Assembly (NCBI GenBank): GCA_943704425.1
Contig: CALSCP010002121.1
Coordinates: 1 to 37,438, forward strand
Direction of reading: 5' to 3'
DNA: 37,438 bases
Source: Ministeria vibrans ATCC 50519
Lineage: Eukaryota > Opisthokonta > Filasterea
The notes beneath the pieces were generated by a model. That model was not told where the DNA came from. It worked only from the letters and a program-made list of their open reading frames with translations, and did no database searches. Below, in pieces: positions 10,801-20,787 of the stretch. Each line of letters begins with the position of its first letter. The first letter of the stretch is position 1. A program made the translations under genes and the position numbers.

Positions 10801-11486
10801 AAGACGACAGTGCACTGCGAGGCGAAGCACTCGACAAGTCTTGTCAAGTGTCTGGAGCACTTCCAGAAGCCCGATCTACTGTGCGACAAGGACGCGTGGT
10901 AAGTGAGAAAGATAGAGGAGATACATGGAGACGCGCATGAAGTTGGGATGTGACACTCATTTTAACTCTTTGATATTGATTTAGGAACTGTCCTGGCTGC
11001 AAGTCGCCCCAGCCCGCCACCAAGACCATGTCTGTGTGGCGCTTCCCTCCTGTGCTCATCATCCATCTCAAGGTACTTAATTATTATCATACTTTCAAAT
11101 TCGGATAGCTGACACTGAGTCTGTCTCTTTCTCTCTCTGTGTCTGTGTGTGTTTAGCGGTTTGTGTTTACTGGTGAGCGGCGCATCAAAGTGGACACACC
11201 TGTGTCGTTCCCACTGAACAATCTAGACCTGAATCGGTTTGAGCACGGGCTCGATGATGGCGCTGGGCCGGCCGTCTACGACTGCTTTGGCGTGTGTAAT
11301 CACCACGAGCGCTTCTCGATGCTACACGACCGACTGACTGGTCACTACACGGCTTTTATGCGACCCGGCATGTCCTCCGAGTGGCTCTCTTTTGACGACA
11401 CCAAAGTCTCTGTGATGCAGCCGCACGAGGTACAGTCTGCCGCTGCGTACGTTCTCTTCTACTCCAGACGTACTGTAAAAACGTGA
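5950..11486 (+). CDS. ubiquitin-specific protease (USP/C19) with MYND finger and long N-terminal extension
   Basis: Eight exons (5950-6183, 6527-7557, 7840-7917, 7985-8133, 8238-10717, 10777-10898, 10985-11072, 11157-11486) join in frame to 1503 residues. The product is a thiol protease that removes ubiquitin. Residues ~1-155 are a Lys/Arg-rich helical region that I cannot assign; ~156-460 are acidic and disordered; ~500-850 hold Lys, Ala and Gln-rich runs. The catalytic domain starts at LINLGNTCYLN (Cys877), followed by SSQQDCQEFL, FDPFMYLTL, a MYND zinc finger (~1170-1211, CSLC...CYCSRDCQ...HKALC), NCPGC, the His box GHYTAF (His1457) and FDD (Asp1474/1475). A MYND finger inside the catalytic domain is known from USP19. 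Zinc-knuckle cysteines are CPC and CPGC, so the first is one residue shorter than usual. A fusion of two gene models is unlikely because every phase closes. Confidence 0.88.
7600..7797 (+). repeat. pyrimidine minisatellite in USP intron 2, running into (CT)n and (GT)n
   Basis: Roughly nine imperfect copies of an 18-20 nt unit, TATCACTTTGTTTCTCTC with variants, run from about 7600 to 7765. They are followed by (CT)n and then by (GT)n just before the acceptor at 7839. The complement of the same unit recurs in the NIP7 intron and near 36.0-36.1 kb. Confidence 0.85.
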
Positions 11487-11813
11487 GCGAGCGAGCGAGA
11501 GAGAGACAGGAGGGAGAGAGACGTAGTGATAGAGAGAAGCAAATGTGATGGAGAGAGAGAGAGTGGTTGAGAGAAGGAGGAAGAGGGAGAAGAAGAAGAA
11601 GAAGAAGAAGAAGGGGAGGAGGAGGAGGAGGAGGAATGCAAAGTGATTTTCTTTGGTCCTGATTGTAATTATTATGAATACACTTTTGACACACTATAAA
11701 GCTTGAAAGCGAAGTGAACTTTTCGGTATATAAAATTTGTTTCTTTCACTGCCAAAACGCTAATTTTTCCCGCCTCGTTTGGGTTTGTGGGGCAGCTGAG
11801 GAGATACAATTAC
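11487..11813. other. convergent 3' region with purine microsatellites
   Basis: This is the spacer between the USP and EST1-like stop codons. It contains GAGAGA runs with fragments of the GTGATAGAGAGA minisatellite (about 11520-11570), then (GAA)n and (GGA)n runs (about 11590-11635). The rest is AT-rich. No gene is supported here; the 3' UTRs of both neighbours should lie in it. Confidence 0.5.
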
Positions 11814-14040
11814 TCACTGAAGGCTCTGAAGAAACGAAGAAAGTGTGTCTCGAGTGCCGGGGGAGTGAGCATCAAAAAGAGGCTGGCCCACAGCGGGAGC
11901 GGGGCCTACTACAGGGGCTACTGGTGCGCGGCCAATGGCACCAAAGGAAGGGACGGTGGTGCGAGGAGCGGGGGAGACCTTCTCACCGCCGAGGGCGGAA
12001 CTGGAAAGTATGGAAGCTGCGTCGTGTGGATGCTGGGAGAGTGGGATAATGGAAAGACCCGGAGGTGGGGGAATAGAGTGGGGCTTAGCGGGGAGCGTAG
12101 GGGCAGCCACAGAAGTAGCGCGATAGACAATTTGTTCATCTTCGAGAAGGTCTGGGCTGGACTGCTGCTGCTGCTGCTGCTGTTGTTGTTGTTGTTGTTG
12201 TTGTGGCTGCAGCGGTGATTGTGATTGTGCTGTTAGTGTGCGTGCAAGGAGACAGATGCGTTGGACGCGAGTGATGAATTCGCGCTCGTCAGCATTGTTC
12301 GCAGTGGGAAGAGAGGAAGGAGGAAGAGAAGAAGGAGAGGGAGTGAAGGGTGGGAGGGGAGGGAAAGCGCGAAGGGTAGAGTCTTCGGCGAGGAGGCAGG
12401 ATGGGAAGGAGAGAGGGTCATGTGCGTCGAGGGGAAAGGAAGAGCCAAAGGAGTTGAGACAGGCGTGAAGGAGGTGATGGCAGGCGGAGCGCCAGTCGGA
12501 GGAAGGAACGGTGGTGAAGGGAGGGGAATGGAAGGAGAAGGAGGAGGGAAGGGAGGGAGAGTGATCTGACGCATGGGACTGCCACTGAAGGAGAACGTGG
12601 GTTGCGGGAAGGAGCGACTGAGCAATGGCAGTGCGATCAGTGGGGGTGCTCGGGTGGACAAAGGGCAGAGTTTGGTTGAGGGTGGCAGTGAGGGCGGTGA
12701 GGAGGGCGGTGAGGAAGGTGTCGAGGTCGTGCTGGGCAAGCGCACGCGCGTCGGGGGAACGCGCACCACTGTGCACAGTGAAGATGAGAAGGGCAGCCAT
12801 GTGAATGCCCTCTTGTGGGGTCAAGAGGGTCGCATCAACATTACCGTGAGGCCCTGTGAGGTGCTCCATGGAACGCAGGAGGTGCTGGGCACAGCGGGCC
12901 ATGCTGTGCCGCCCTCTGTCGCTGCCTTGGTCATCGTGGTCGTCGACGTGGTAGCGACCAATGGCCAGAAGAAAGCGGTCGATGAGGGTGCGTCGCGCAC
13001 GGTTGGCACCGCTGGCGCAGTTTGAAGATGAACTAGGATCCGCGTCGACGTCAATGGCAGTTTTGCCCTCGAAGATTTGGGTGCAGACTCGTTCGAGGTT
13101 GACCCGTGACGCGTTTGCAGTGGCATCGCCTGCGCTTACGGTAGCCGCCGTCGACGTGCTGGCCGCACTACTAATGCCAGGCGTAAACGGCGTAGGAGCC
13201 ACTAGGGCTCGCATGTAATGGTAGAGGGTGGAGAGTAAGTCGTTGCGGGTCTGTGCAATGACTGCAAGTTGGTTGAAGCCCCAACCGTGCGCGCTATTGA
13301 GGTCGATTGCGCTCTCGTAGCACTGAACGGCAAACGATCGCGATTCCTCCACCGAGTAGTCAATATTCTCGGTGGAACCAAAGGCTGACGAGTCTAGGTC
13401 CGCTTTGTAGCGGTGAAGGTCGCCCAGACGCAGAAGAAGAGAGAAGCACACATTGTGCGCCTCGGGCGCTGTCTCAGAGCGGAGTCGAGCCGCAGCAGCG
13501 GCCAGGGCGGGACCTCCACTGCCAGCACTGCTTCCACTACTGCTGTGGTAGACGGGGGGGTTGGGAAGCGGGCCGACGTTGGCCGAGAAGGGCACGGAGG
13601 CGGGAAGCGAGACGCCGTGCGCAGTGGCAAACTCGGGAAGCAGACAGTGCAGACACGCAATGCCCTCGCGCAGAAGATCCAACAGGGCCAGCGCCTCGCG
13701 AGTGTGCGTCTCAGAACCGCAAGGGTGTCTCGCAAGCGCATGCCGATGCGCACCTGCAGCGGAAAACAAAATGATCAAAAATCACTCACGTTTGGGGGTT
13801 TTCAGTTTTGTGCGTACTCAGCGCGATGTAGAAGCCGTATTTCCAGAAGGCTTCGGTGGTGGCAACAGCTTTGTCAAGGGACTCTGTGAGGAGAGCGTGA
13901 CGGTATGTGTCGCGTATCTGAGTTCTCAATTGAGGCGTGTTCCCCTCGCAAGGCGACAGGCCTTTCTCCAGGTTTTGTTTAAACCGCTTCTTCACTTCGT
14001 TGAGGGCATGGTTTTTGCGTGATGAGCTGCTGCGGCTCAT
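11814..14040 (-). CDS. EST1/SMG7-like protein (14-3-3/TPR-type RNA-decay or telomerase factor)
   Basis: Two exons (14040-13818 and 13753-11814) join in phase to 720 residues. An in-frame ATG at 14079 would add 13 residues; I prefer 14040, whose product MSRSSSSRK fits a basic N-terminus. The N-terminal part has the EST1/SMG5-7 pattern: a long helix with FWKYGFYIALS, then LGDLHRYKADLD, CYESAIDLNSAHGWGFNQLAVIA and LYHYMRALVAPTPF, the TPR pair that packs against the 14-3-3-like domain. The family acts in nonsense-mediated mRNA decay (SMG5/6/7) or telomerase recruitment (EST1). No C-terminal PIN domain is visible, which favours an SMG7/EST1 type over SMG5 or SMG6. The C-terminal half is Ser/Pro-rich with a 14-residue Gln run encoded by mixed CAG and CAA codons. 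Confidence 0.75.
12162..12204 (-). repeat. CAG/CAA polyglutamine tract in the EST1-like gene
   Basis: In the sense direction of the gene the tract reads as CAA codons followed by CAG codons, encoding about 14 consecutive Gln. It lies in the disordered C-terminal region. Confidence 0.85.
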
Positions 14041-14165
14041 GAATAATACTGCAGAACATTTAGACTTTAGTCGACACATTTAGTCGATCACAAATTCCAT
14101 TATTTCCAATAAATCAAATTTTTTTAGCAGAACACACTCAAACACCCACTCTCTACATCAACCAA
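14041..14165. promoter_or_regulatory. 125-bp divergent promoter region (EST1-like / M20 peptidase)
   Basis: This short AT-rich spacer separates two divergent start codons. It contains a TTAGTCGA/TTTAGTCGA repeat near 14070-14085 and a poly-T run near 14120. Any promoter of either gene must lie here or in its flanks. A role in co-regulation is inferred from the geometry only. Confidence 0.4.
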
Positions 14166-16322
14166 ATGGCTGCGGAGATCCTTGCGAATGTGACGCTGGA
14201 CACGGCGGCGTACCTTGCGCTCATGACCAAAGTGATTGGTGAGGTTGAAACTGTCCAGAACAACCCCCCGTCCCTCGTGCCCCGCGAGGACAACGTCATC
14301 CGTCATCTCTTGGAGGTTCTTGAGCCACACACAGTACGTTTGTTGTCGTATTTTTTTTTTCACCAGTCGAATTGTTTTTTTTTTTTCGTCTTCGTCTGAA
14401 TTTCACTTTTTTTTTTCTCGATATTTTACGTTCTCTCGTCTCACTTTTGACACTGCACTGCATGGTGCACACTACCGCATGTGTATTGACGCACATGGGC
14501 GAGCATGGTGTTGTGGCGAAAGAGTGTCTTGTCGAACGAGTTGTTTTAATGCACTAATCGAACTATTATTGTGTGTGTGGGGGGTAACAGACGAAGAATG
14601 GCGGACCGCTGACTGTGGAGGCAGTCTCGTATGTGGATGGGCGCAGCAATCTGCTGATTGACTACCCAGGCACCGAGGAGGGCAAGTGCGTCTCGTTTGT
14701 CGGCAGGTAATGGGGACCGACGATGTGTGAGACTGACTGACACAGACGATGACTTGTCGAATGCAGTCATTTGGATGTGGTGACGGCCAACCCCGAGACG
14801 TGGAACGTGGATCCGTTCAAGCTGACCATTGATGGCGACAAGCTGTTTGGACGGGGCACGACCGACTGCCTGGGCCATGTGTGCCTGATCACTCTGCTGT
14901 TCATTGAGCTGGCCAAGACACGCCCGGTGCTCAAGACGTCAGTGCACGCAGTATTCATTGCGTCGGAGGAGTTTGCGACGCCCGGAGTGGGTGTTGATGC
15001 GCTCGAGAAGAACGGCCGTCTTGAGAAGCTCAAGGTGAGCAGATGGCTACACTATATAGCAGTAGGTAACAGTCTATCTGTGTGCGTGTGTGTCTGTGTA
15101 TGTGTGCGTAGCCGGGTCCGATGTTTTGGGTGGACTGCTCCGATTCTCAGCCGGTAAGAAAATTGAGTGAGAGACAATGTGACTGAGGAGATTGATTTTT
15201 TAAAAAATGCATAGTGTATTGGCACTGCGGGTGCGATCATGTGGCACCTGCGCGCAGAGGGACATTTGTTCCACTCGGGATTCCCTAACAAGGGTAAACA
15301 AGAGGGGAGGGATAAAGTGATAGAGTGAGAGAGAAGGAGCGAAGCGATAGAGTGTGTGAGAGAGAAGTGGAGTATTGAATGTGATCTGATGTCTGTGTGT
15401 TTGTGTGGCTTAGGAATCAATGCGCTTGAGCTTGTCATGGAGGCCACGAAGCGCATCCAGGACCAGTTCTACGTTGATTTCCCACCCCATCCCGATGAGA
15501 CCAAGTACAAGGTAAGATAAAAAAAAACGCACAGAGACAGACACAATTAACACTTACATACATAAATGCACTGGTCTTCTCTATGCGCGTAGTTTATGAC
15601 TCCGTCGTCGATGAAGCCCACGCGTGTGGCCATTGCTCCCGGTGGCTTCAACCAGATCCCCCCTGAGTGCACTGTCTCAGGCGACATCCGCCTGTAATCA
15701 CAACGCTGCACAACATGACATACAGACACTGACTTCAAACACACCACCCACTCACTCTCTCGCCCCTCTCGCTTTTTTTTTTTCTTTCTTTCTCTCTTCC
15801 TCTCTTTTTCTTGCTTCAGGACCCCCTTTTACAAGCCTGCTGATGTCAAGGCTGCTGTGGAGCGCTACGTTGCAGAGATCAACGCCAACTTCGGGGCGGA
15901 GACGGGCGACCTGCCTTACCGCGGGCCCTCCAGTCGGTGGGTGCTGCCGGACAAGCGCGCCAAACTGGTGCTCGAGTGGAGCGAATTGTGTCTGTCGGGC
16001 ATTGCCTGCAACCTTGAGAGCCCAGGCTATGCCGCTATCTGCGAGGCCACGCGCCGCATCAAGGTAAGACCATAATCAGCTATTTTTTATATGATTGTTG
16101 TAGCCACTGCCATAACACGGATGATAGGGCAAGGTTGAGCCGTTCTCGGTGTGCGGCTCTCTTCCGCTCGTCGGTGAGCTCCAAGAGGCTGGGTTTGATT
16201 TGCAGCTGTGTGGCTTTGGCTTGAGCTCTGTCTACCACGGCGACAACGAGTACTGTCTCCTCTCCGACATGGTCGATGCCATTAAGATTCTCTCGCAAGT
16301 CATTAGCATTGCCAACGAATGA
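14166..16322 (+). CDS. argE: acetylornithine deacetylase-like M20 metallopeptidase
   Basis: Nine exons (14166-14333, 14591-14706, 14767-15034, 15112-15153, 15215-15293, 15414-15511, 15593-15693, 15820-16063, 16128-16322) join in frame to 436 residues. It is an M20-family, two-metal amidohydrolase that by resemblance removes the acetyl group from N-acetylornithine in arginine biosynthesis. Metal and catalytic residues are visible: GSHLDVV (His96, Asp98), RGTTDCLGH (Asp128), SEEF (Glu162, Glu163), WVDCSDSQPC and a late VYHGDNEY (His409). The sequence LRAEGHLFHSGFPNKGINALE is characteristic of the eukaryotic type found in Dictyostelium and plants. A related aminoacylase specificity cannot be excluded. 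The stop codon overlaps a poly(A) signal (TGAATAAA, 16320-16327). Confidence 0.85.
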
Positions 16323-16327
16323 ATAAA
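16320..16327 (+). terminator. poly(A) signal overlapping the stop codon
   Basis: TGAATAAA: the last base of the M20 peptidase stop codon is the first base of the canonical AATAAA, followed by an A run. The same overlap is seen at the GRWD1 stop. Confidence 0.5.
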
Positions 16328-16624
16328 AAAAAAAATACGATCAATGGAACGACGAATGAGTTTCAACTTCCATGAGACATTTCGTGTATGGTTTGTTGTG
16401 GACATTTCAATCGAGTGCCACCCAAAATTGAAGAAGCCCGTCCCGGACACACTCATGAATAAGACATGAATTGTGATACTTGTCAGAAGTGTATAGAGAC
16501 AACTTAAGCGTATCCATCTAATTTATTCGACCATTGTGTCGAAAGTTCGTATTATTATTGTTCGACTGAGTCGAGCGTCAAAATATTCAGTCGAACTTGG
16601 TGAATAATTTTATTCCATTTAAAA
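16328..16624. promoter_or_regulatory. spacer and presumed promoter of the CobW gene
   Basis: About 300 bp of mostly AT-rich sequence with no gene. ACTGAGTC at 16565-16572 abuts GAGCGTCAA at 16573-16581, roughly 45-60 nt upstream of the CobW start. The same two elements occur upstream of the USP gene and of the claudin-like gene. A second ATTCAGTCGAAC follows at about 16585-16596. Confidence 0.4.
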
Positions 16625-18319
16625 ATGGCCAGCAATCCCAACCTGTTTTTGCGGTACGAGAACCGTACGGTGTTCAAGCCGCCTCAGCGAGCCTTTTTAC
16701 CGGTCACGCTGATCACGGGGTTTCTGGGCGCCGGCAAAACAACACTGGTCCAACACATTTTGACCAATCGCGTTCAACTCAAGGTATGCAGACACACGGT
16801 CCTTTGTGGACCCATCGCCACCCCTCATAACATACCCCGTAACCCTGGTGCTCAGGTGGCGGCCGCTGTGAACGACTATGCGGCGCTGAACATCGACTCG
16901 GCGCTTGTGCAGCATCACGATCCCGAGTCGGGCGTTGTCGAGCTGAGCAACGGCTGCATCTGCTGCTCGATGAAGGAGGAGCTCGAGGATACCGTGTGGA
17001 AGATGATCAATGGCGAGGCGCCGCGCGGGAGTACTGCGCGCGGCGTTGACATTGATTATTTGTTGGTGGAGACGAGCGGAGTGACCGACCCGTACACTCT
17101 TATTGCGTCGCTCGAACAGAAATTCGGCAAAATGACACGGGTGCGACTGGATTCGGTCATTTGCGTGGTGGACGCGGATGTTTTGGCGGAAAGTGTGCGG
17201 CAAGGCACGGCAGACGCCAATGTGGCTGCAGTCAGTCAGATGCACTGTGCCGATGTAGTCTTGCTCAACAAACAGGATTTGGTGAGCAAGGAAGAGCGTG
17301 CACTGGTCGAATCATACGTCCAGCGAGTTGCACCACATGCACAGCGAATTATGACGACGCGTTCACGAGTTCCACTCGAGCGGGTGCTCGACGTGCAGGC
17401 GCGACAGACGGCGGGCGCGGTCATCACGCACGAGTCGGCGCGTCCCACTTACGTCGTGGCCGAGTCAGGCGGACGACTGCGCCTGGACAAGGCACTGCGC
17501 ATTGCCGAGGATGAGGCGAACCACCGGGGCCATTTGGAGACGGACGCATTTACTGCGGTTGCCTTTGAGAGTGCAGAGCGTGTGGGGCTGCGGCAGCTGC
17601 AGGACACGGTCATGGTGCACCTGCCGCCCTCGGTGTACCGTCTCAAGGGCATCTTTGCACTGCGCGAAGACCATCCGCGCCTCATGTTGTCTACTCTGCA
17701 GATGAGCGGACGTCGCCGCTTTGAGTTTACACGCGACGACGACAGCGATGGGTGTGCGGAGAGCACACTAGCCGCGACGGGCGCCGCCACGCATACACAG
17801 ATGGTTGCCATTGGCCAGAACATGAACCGCGACGCAACGCTTGCCGTCCTCGAGCGCATTGTGGCGCGCCGCGACGACAGCGACGATGCGTGTGTTGCGG
17901 CTGAGTCGTGTGAGAGTCAGATGGCGCGCGCTAGTGCGCTTGTGGACGCTGACCTGCGCTTTGAAGTGCTCGCGCGTGAGTCCGAGGACACGTCGCTCTC
18001 CGACACCCACGTACTGTACTTTCGTGCGACCGGCGCGCGTCTCAATCACAGCACGGTGCGCGACCTGGAAGAGTTGTTTGGCGTCGACATGGACACGATG
18101 AATGTGGATCTGTGTCGTGCCGTCAATGCTACGGGCTCCTCTGTCTTCCTGACGTACACTCGTCTTGAGCACTCCAATCGACGCACTCTCTTTTTGCGCT
18201 TTGCCTTTGGCGGCCGTGCGAGCTTTCTCGATTCTGTTTGGCCTATTGTGCAGCGCGAGGCCAAGAGTGTGTTGCGATTTCATTTGCGTCGTGTCAAGGA
18301 TTGCAAGTGCGGGTTGTAA
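16625..18319 (+). CDS. CobW/COG0523-family GTPase (metal chaperone)
   Basis: Two exons (16625-16783, 16856-18319) give 540 residues. The 72-nt intron is a multiple of three and has no stop codon, but removing it restores VQLK-VAAAVNDYAALNID, the usual COG0523 continuation, so I treat it as an intron. Motifs: Walker A GFLGAGKTT (residues 32-40), the metal-binding CxCC motif GCICCSMKEE, ETSGVTDP, and the guanine-recognition NKQD. A CobW C-terminal-like domain follows (FTAVAFESAERVGLRQL...), with a long C-terminal extension. Family members insert or traffic zinc, cobalt or other metals using GTP. The CPELVP-like N-terminal motif of ZNG1, which docks on methionine aminopeptidase, is not visible, so I do not call it ZNG1. 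It is convergent with RPB11, with 68 nt between stops. Confidence 0.85.
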   Translation: MASNPNLFLRYENRTVFKPPQRAFLPVTLITGFLGAGKTTLVQHILTNRVQLKVCRHTVLCGPIATPHNIPRNPGAQVAAAVNDYAALNIDSALVQHHDPESGVVELSNGCICCSMKEELEDTVWKMINGEAPRGSTARGVDIDYLLVETSGVTDPYTLIASLEQKFGKMTRVRLDSVICVVDADVLAESVRQGTADANVAAVSQMHCADVVLLNKQDLVSKEERALVESYVQRVAPHAQRIMTTRSRVPLERVLDVQARQTAGAVITHESARPTYVVAESGGRLRLDKALRIAEDEANHRGHLETDAFTAVAFESAERVGLRQLQDTVMVHLPPSVYRLKGIFALREDHPRLMLSTLQMSGRRRFEFTRDDDSDGCAESTLAATGAATHTQMVAIGQNMNRDATLAVLERIVARRDDSDDACVAAESCESQMARASALVDADLRFEVLARESEDTSLSDTHVLYFRATGARLNHSTVRDLEELFGVDMDTMNVDLCRAVNATGSSVFLTYTRLEHSNRRTLFLRFAFGGRASFLDSVWPIVQREAKSVLRFHLRRVKDCKCGL

Positions 18320-18387
18320 AGTCAAAAGTAAATCAGTATTATTATATGATACAGTTTGGAGTGTACAAAGCGAAGGGATTTGGAGTG

Positions 18388-18916
18388 TCACAGAACATCA
18401 ACCTGATCGCCACGCACGCGCTCGACCTCCTGCGCCCACTTGTGCTTAAGCATGCCCACGTCGGCGGTGAGCTTGTACAGCGACTTCTTGATGCTTGCCA
18501 GCGGATTGGTGTCGGGTGAGGTTTCAACGCGCAGCACAAAACGACTTTCCAGCGGATGAGGGATCTTGTAGCCCGAGAAGAACACCTAGGGTGGGGGTGG
18601 GGGTGGGGGCGAGACAGGGTGGGGGGCAAGGACGCAAGGGCGCTCAGTACGAGAGTGGATACGGACGCAAGAGAGTTTTTTTCGTCTCCTTTTATTTTTC
18701 TTGTGCTCGCTAGAGCGTCCGCCCCTTTGGCGCATGCTCGCTACATACCTGGGGATCTTCAAAGAGCTCGTGGCGAATGAGATTGCCGATGGTATGGTCC
18801 TCCTTTTCGACTGTGAGTCGTCCAGCGTTGGGACGTTTCTGATCGATTTCGTAGGTGCATTTCTCTTGGCCTTCCTCTAGCAAAAATGCCTCGTGAGGCT
18901 CGGGAGCGTTCGACAT
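18388..18916 (-). CDS. POLR2J: RNA polymerase II subunit RPB11
   Basis: Two exons (18916-18749, 18585-18388) give 121 residues, close to the 115-120 of the family. HEAFLLEEGQEK, KEDHTIGNLIRHELFEDPQV and GYKIPHPLESRFVLRVET are the classic RPB11 signature. The protein is an alpha-like subunit that dimerises with RPB3 to start assembly of RNA polymerase II in the nucleus. The single intron follows codon 56 and has a C-rich 3' end. TGAGTCA at about 19030 lies upstream of the start on the other strand. Confidence 0.95.
18589..18609 (+). other. predicted G-quadruplex next to the RPB11 3' splice site
   Basis: Four G runs (GGG, GGGGG, GGGGG, GGGGG) are separated by single T bases on the plus strand, an ideal arrangement for a stable quadruplex in the template strand of RPB11. 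In the transcript the same stretch is a CCCCCA-repeat directly before the acceptor TAG, replacing the usual T-rich tract. Confidence 0.65.
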
Positions 18917-19112
18917 GACAATAAAAGAGTAAAGTCACAAGTCAAAACAAAACAAAAAGTGTGATATTTATGATTTAGTGCTGATTTCTGAATTGAGTAA
19001 ATTTATTCGAGATTTCTGTACGTCAATGTTGAGTCACTCGCTGCGTTAACAATTTAATAATCATTATAAAGTACAGAGGGGAATTAGTCGATACAGAGAA
19101 ACTACAATGTAT

Positions 19113-20663
19113 TTATACAACGATGAGAGGCTGGTCAGGTAGGGCCTCGTTGATACCGAGCATGGTGGAAGGAGGAGTAGGAGGAGGAGACTGTTGTTGG
19201 GGGTCGGAGTCGGAGTGTTCTTTGCGAGGTGAGGGCAACTGCACAAGAACGTATTTGTGCTGGGGTTCGCTTGGGACATTCAGCTCGCTCACCAGACGAA
19301 GGTTTTCGTAGAGGGAAAAGTCACGAAGGCGATAGAGCACGAGGAGTGAGGCAAAGGTGATAAAGTCGATGGAGAGGAGGACGGATTTTTCGGAGGACTC
19401 GTGATGGATAACAAAGACAGAAACGGCCGTCGCGAGACTAAAGCAAACGACAAAGAGGAGAACCAAAAGACGTAGACGGTTCATGAGGACGGCCTTGGCG
19501 GCGACGGGGGCCCACAGAGGCACACCCGAGACGGTGTGTGCGTTGTGCTGGAGAATGAGCGGACGCACACGCTGCAGGTGTGTATTGGCGAGCGACGCAT
19601 GTAGCATGGACCGCTTGATCATAAGCCCAAACGAGCACAATGCCACGGCCGTGACGGGCCCCAGAAAGTAACCGTGGATCCACGCGAAGGCAATAAGTGT
19701 GCCAAAGAGTGTGCCAGTAAGAAAGAGAAACCATTTGAGGGAGATGGGCTCAAGATGCGCACGCATTACCCCGTAGCCATCGCTCAGGACCAAAAGCAAG
19801 AGAATAGTCAAACTCAAAGCAAGGGACTGCACCACTTGGCGCACTCGTAGAAACGTGTGTGGTTCGAATCCGTCGCGCTCAATGAATAGGTAGCGAACGT
19901 AGTTGAGAACAATCGCCACAAAGACGACCAGTGCCACCGCTGTGATGAGTTTGTGTGCGTGATTGCTGTACCGGCGATAGTACAGTCCGGCGAGAGACCA
20001 GGCCACGAGAGAGGCGGCCCAGAGCGAGACAAAGACAATGTAGATGGTGGGTAGAGCTATCTCGTCGCTCGAGAGTTGCTCACCGCCTGGATTCAACAGG
20101 ACAATGGACGAGGAGCACACGAGAGGATCGTCGACAGCACAGTTGATGTATGCCGGGTAGAGAAACTCCGAAAAGCCAACAGGAACGGTCCAGGAGCCTA
20201 ATGGGTGCAGACAGGAAAGTGGCGCAATCCCTTTAGATGTGCTCTCAAAACGAATATTTCTTACCTTGAGTGCTGTTCAGAGCTATTCTCAAGCTACATA
20301 TGGACGTTCCAACCCCGGTGCACAAGGTCTGCTTGAAATTACGCTCGCGTGTCTGTGAAGAGGAAACAACAAAACAATTCGTTCAGTTCTTTTTTTTCGA
20401 GTTCTCACGATGAGCAAAAGTACCGCATCGTAATCAGTGCGCGAGCACAAAGACAGCGTGCCATTGCGTTCGCCAGCATTGCCACCAGTGCCGTTGCAGC
20501 CGAGTGTAAACACGACCTGGCCGCCCGAGAGGAAGCCAAAGCCGACATTGTCTGAGAGTGACACCAACGGATTCTCCTGCGTCACGGTCCACGTCCGATC
20601 GTAAACGCGACCGTTCACGCAGGCAATCAGGACTAGAACGATCGTGATCAGGCGAGAGAGCAT
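19113..20663 (-). CDS. GOST-family seven-transmembrane protein (GPR107/108-TMEM87-like)
   Basis: Three exons (20663-20409, 20352-20265, 20197-19113) join in frame to 475 residues. A signal peptide (MLSRLITIVLVLIACVNG) is followed by a luminal domain of about 160 residues with several Cys and N-glycosylation-type sites (CNGTGG, RNGT, LNSTQG). Seven hydrophobic segments follow, beginning with LPTIYIVFVSLWAASLVAW. SDGYGVMR after the third or fourth helix is typical of the Golgi-localised seven-TM (GOST) family, which has a luminal GOLD-like domain. Animal members act in Golgi trafficking and plant homologues were once called candidate GPCRs. The C-terminal tail is Ser/Pro/Gln-rich. Its start lies 124 bp from the divergent helicase start. 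Confidence 0.8.
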
Positions 20664-20787
20664 AGAGAGTAAAAAAAAAATACGTTTGAAGTAAGTGAAG
20701 TTTATTACTCAACTGGTTTGCATTGTCTTATTCATTAAAATAAATCATTATCCAGCGGCACTTTTTTTTTCGTGCTTGCTTTACAAA
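20664..20787. promoter_or_regulatory. 124-bp divergent promoter (GOST protein / DEAD-box helicase)
   Basis: AT-rich spacer between two divergent start codons, with ATTAAAATAAATCATT in the centre and homopolymer A and T runs near each start. TTACTCAACTGG near 20706 resembles the ACTCA elements in other spacers of the window. There is no room for separate promoters. Confidence 0.4.

Noticed and set aside
12573-13025. Gly/Val-rich plus-strand frames opposite the EST1-like gene
   Set aside because: They are shadows of the minus-strand exon, whose TPR motifs are convincing.
19865-19876. GGTTCGAATCC, a perfect tRNA B-box sequence
   Set aside because: It lies inside the coding sequence of the GOST protein, and the surrounding bases do not fold into a tRNA cloverleaf.
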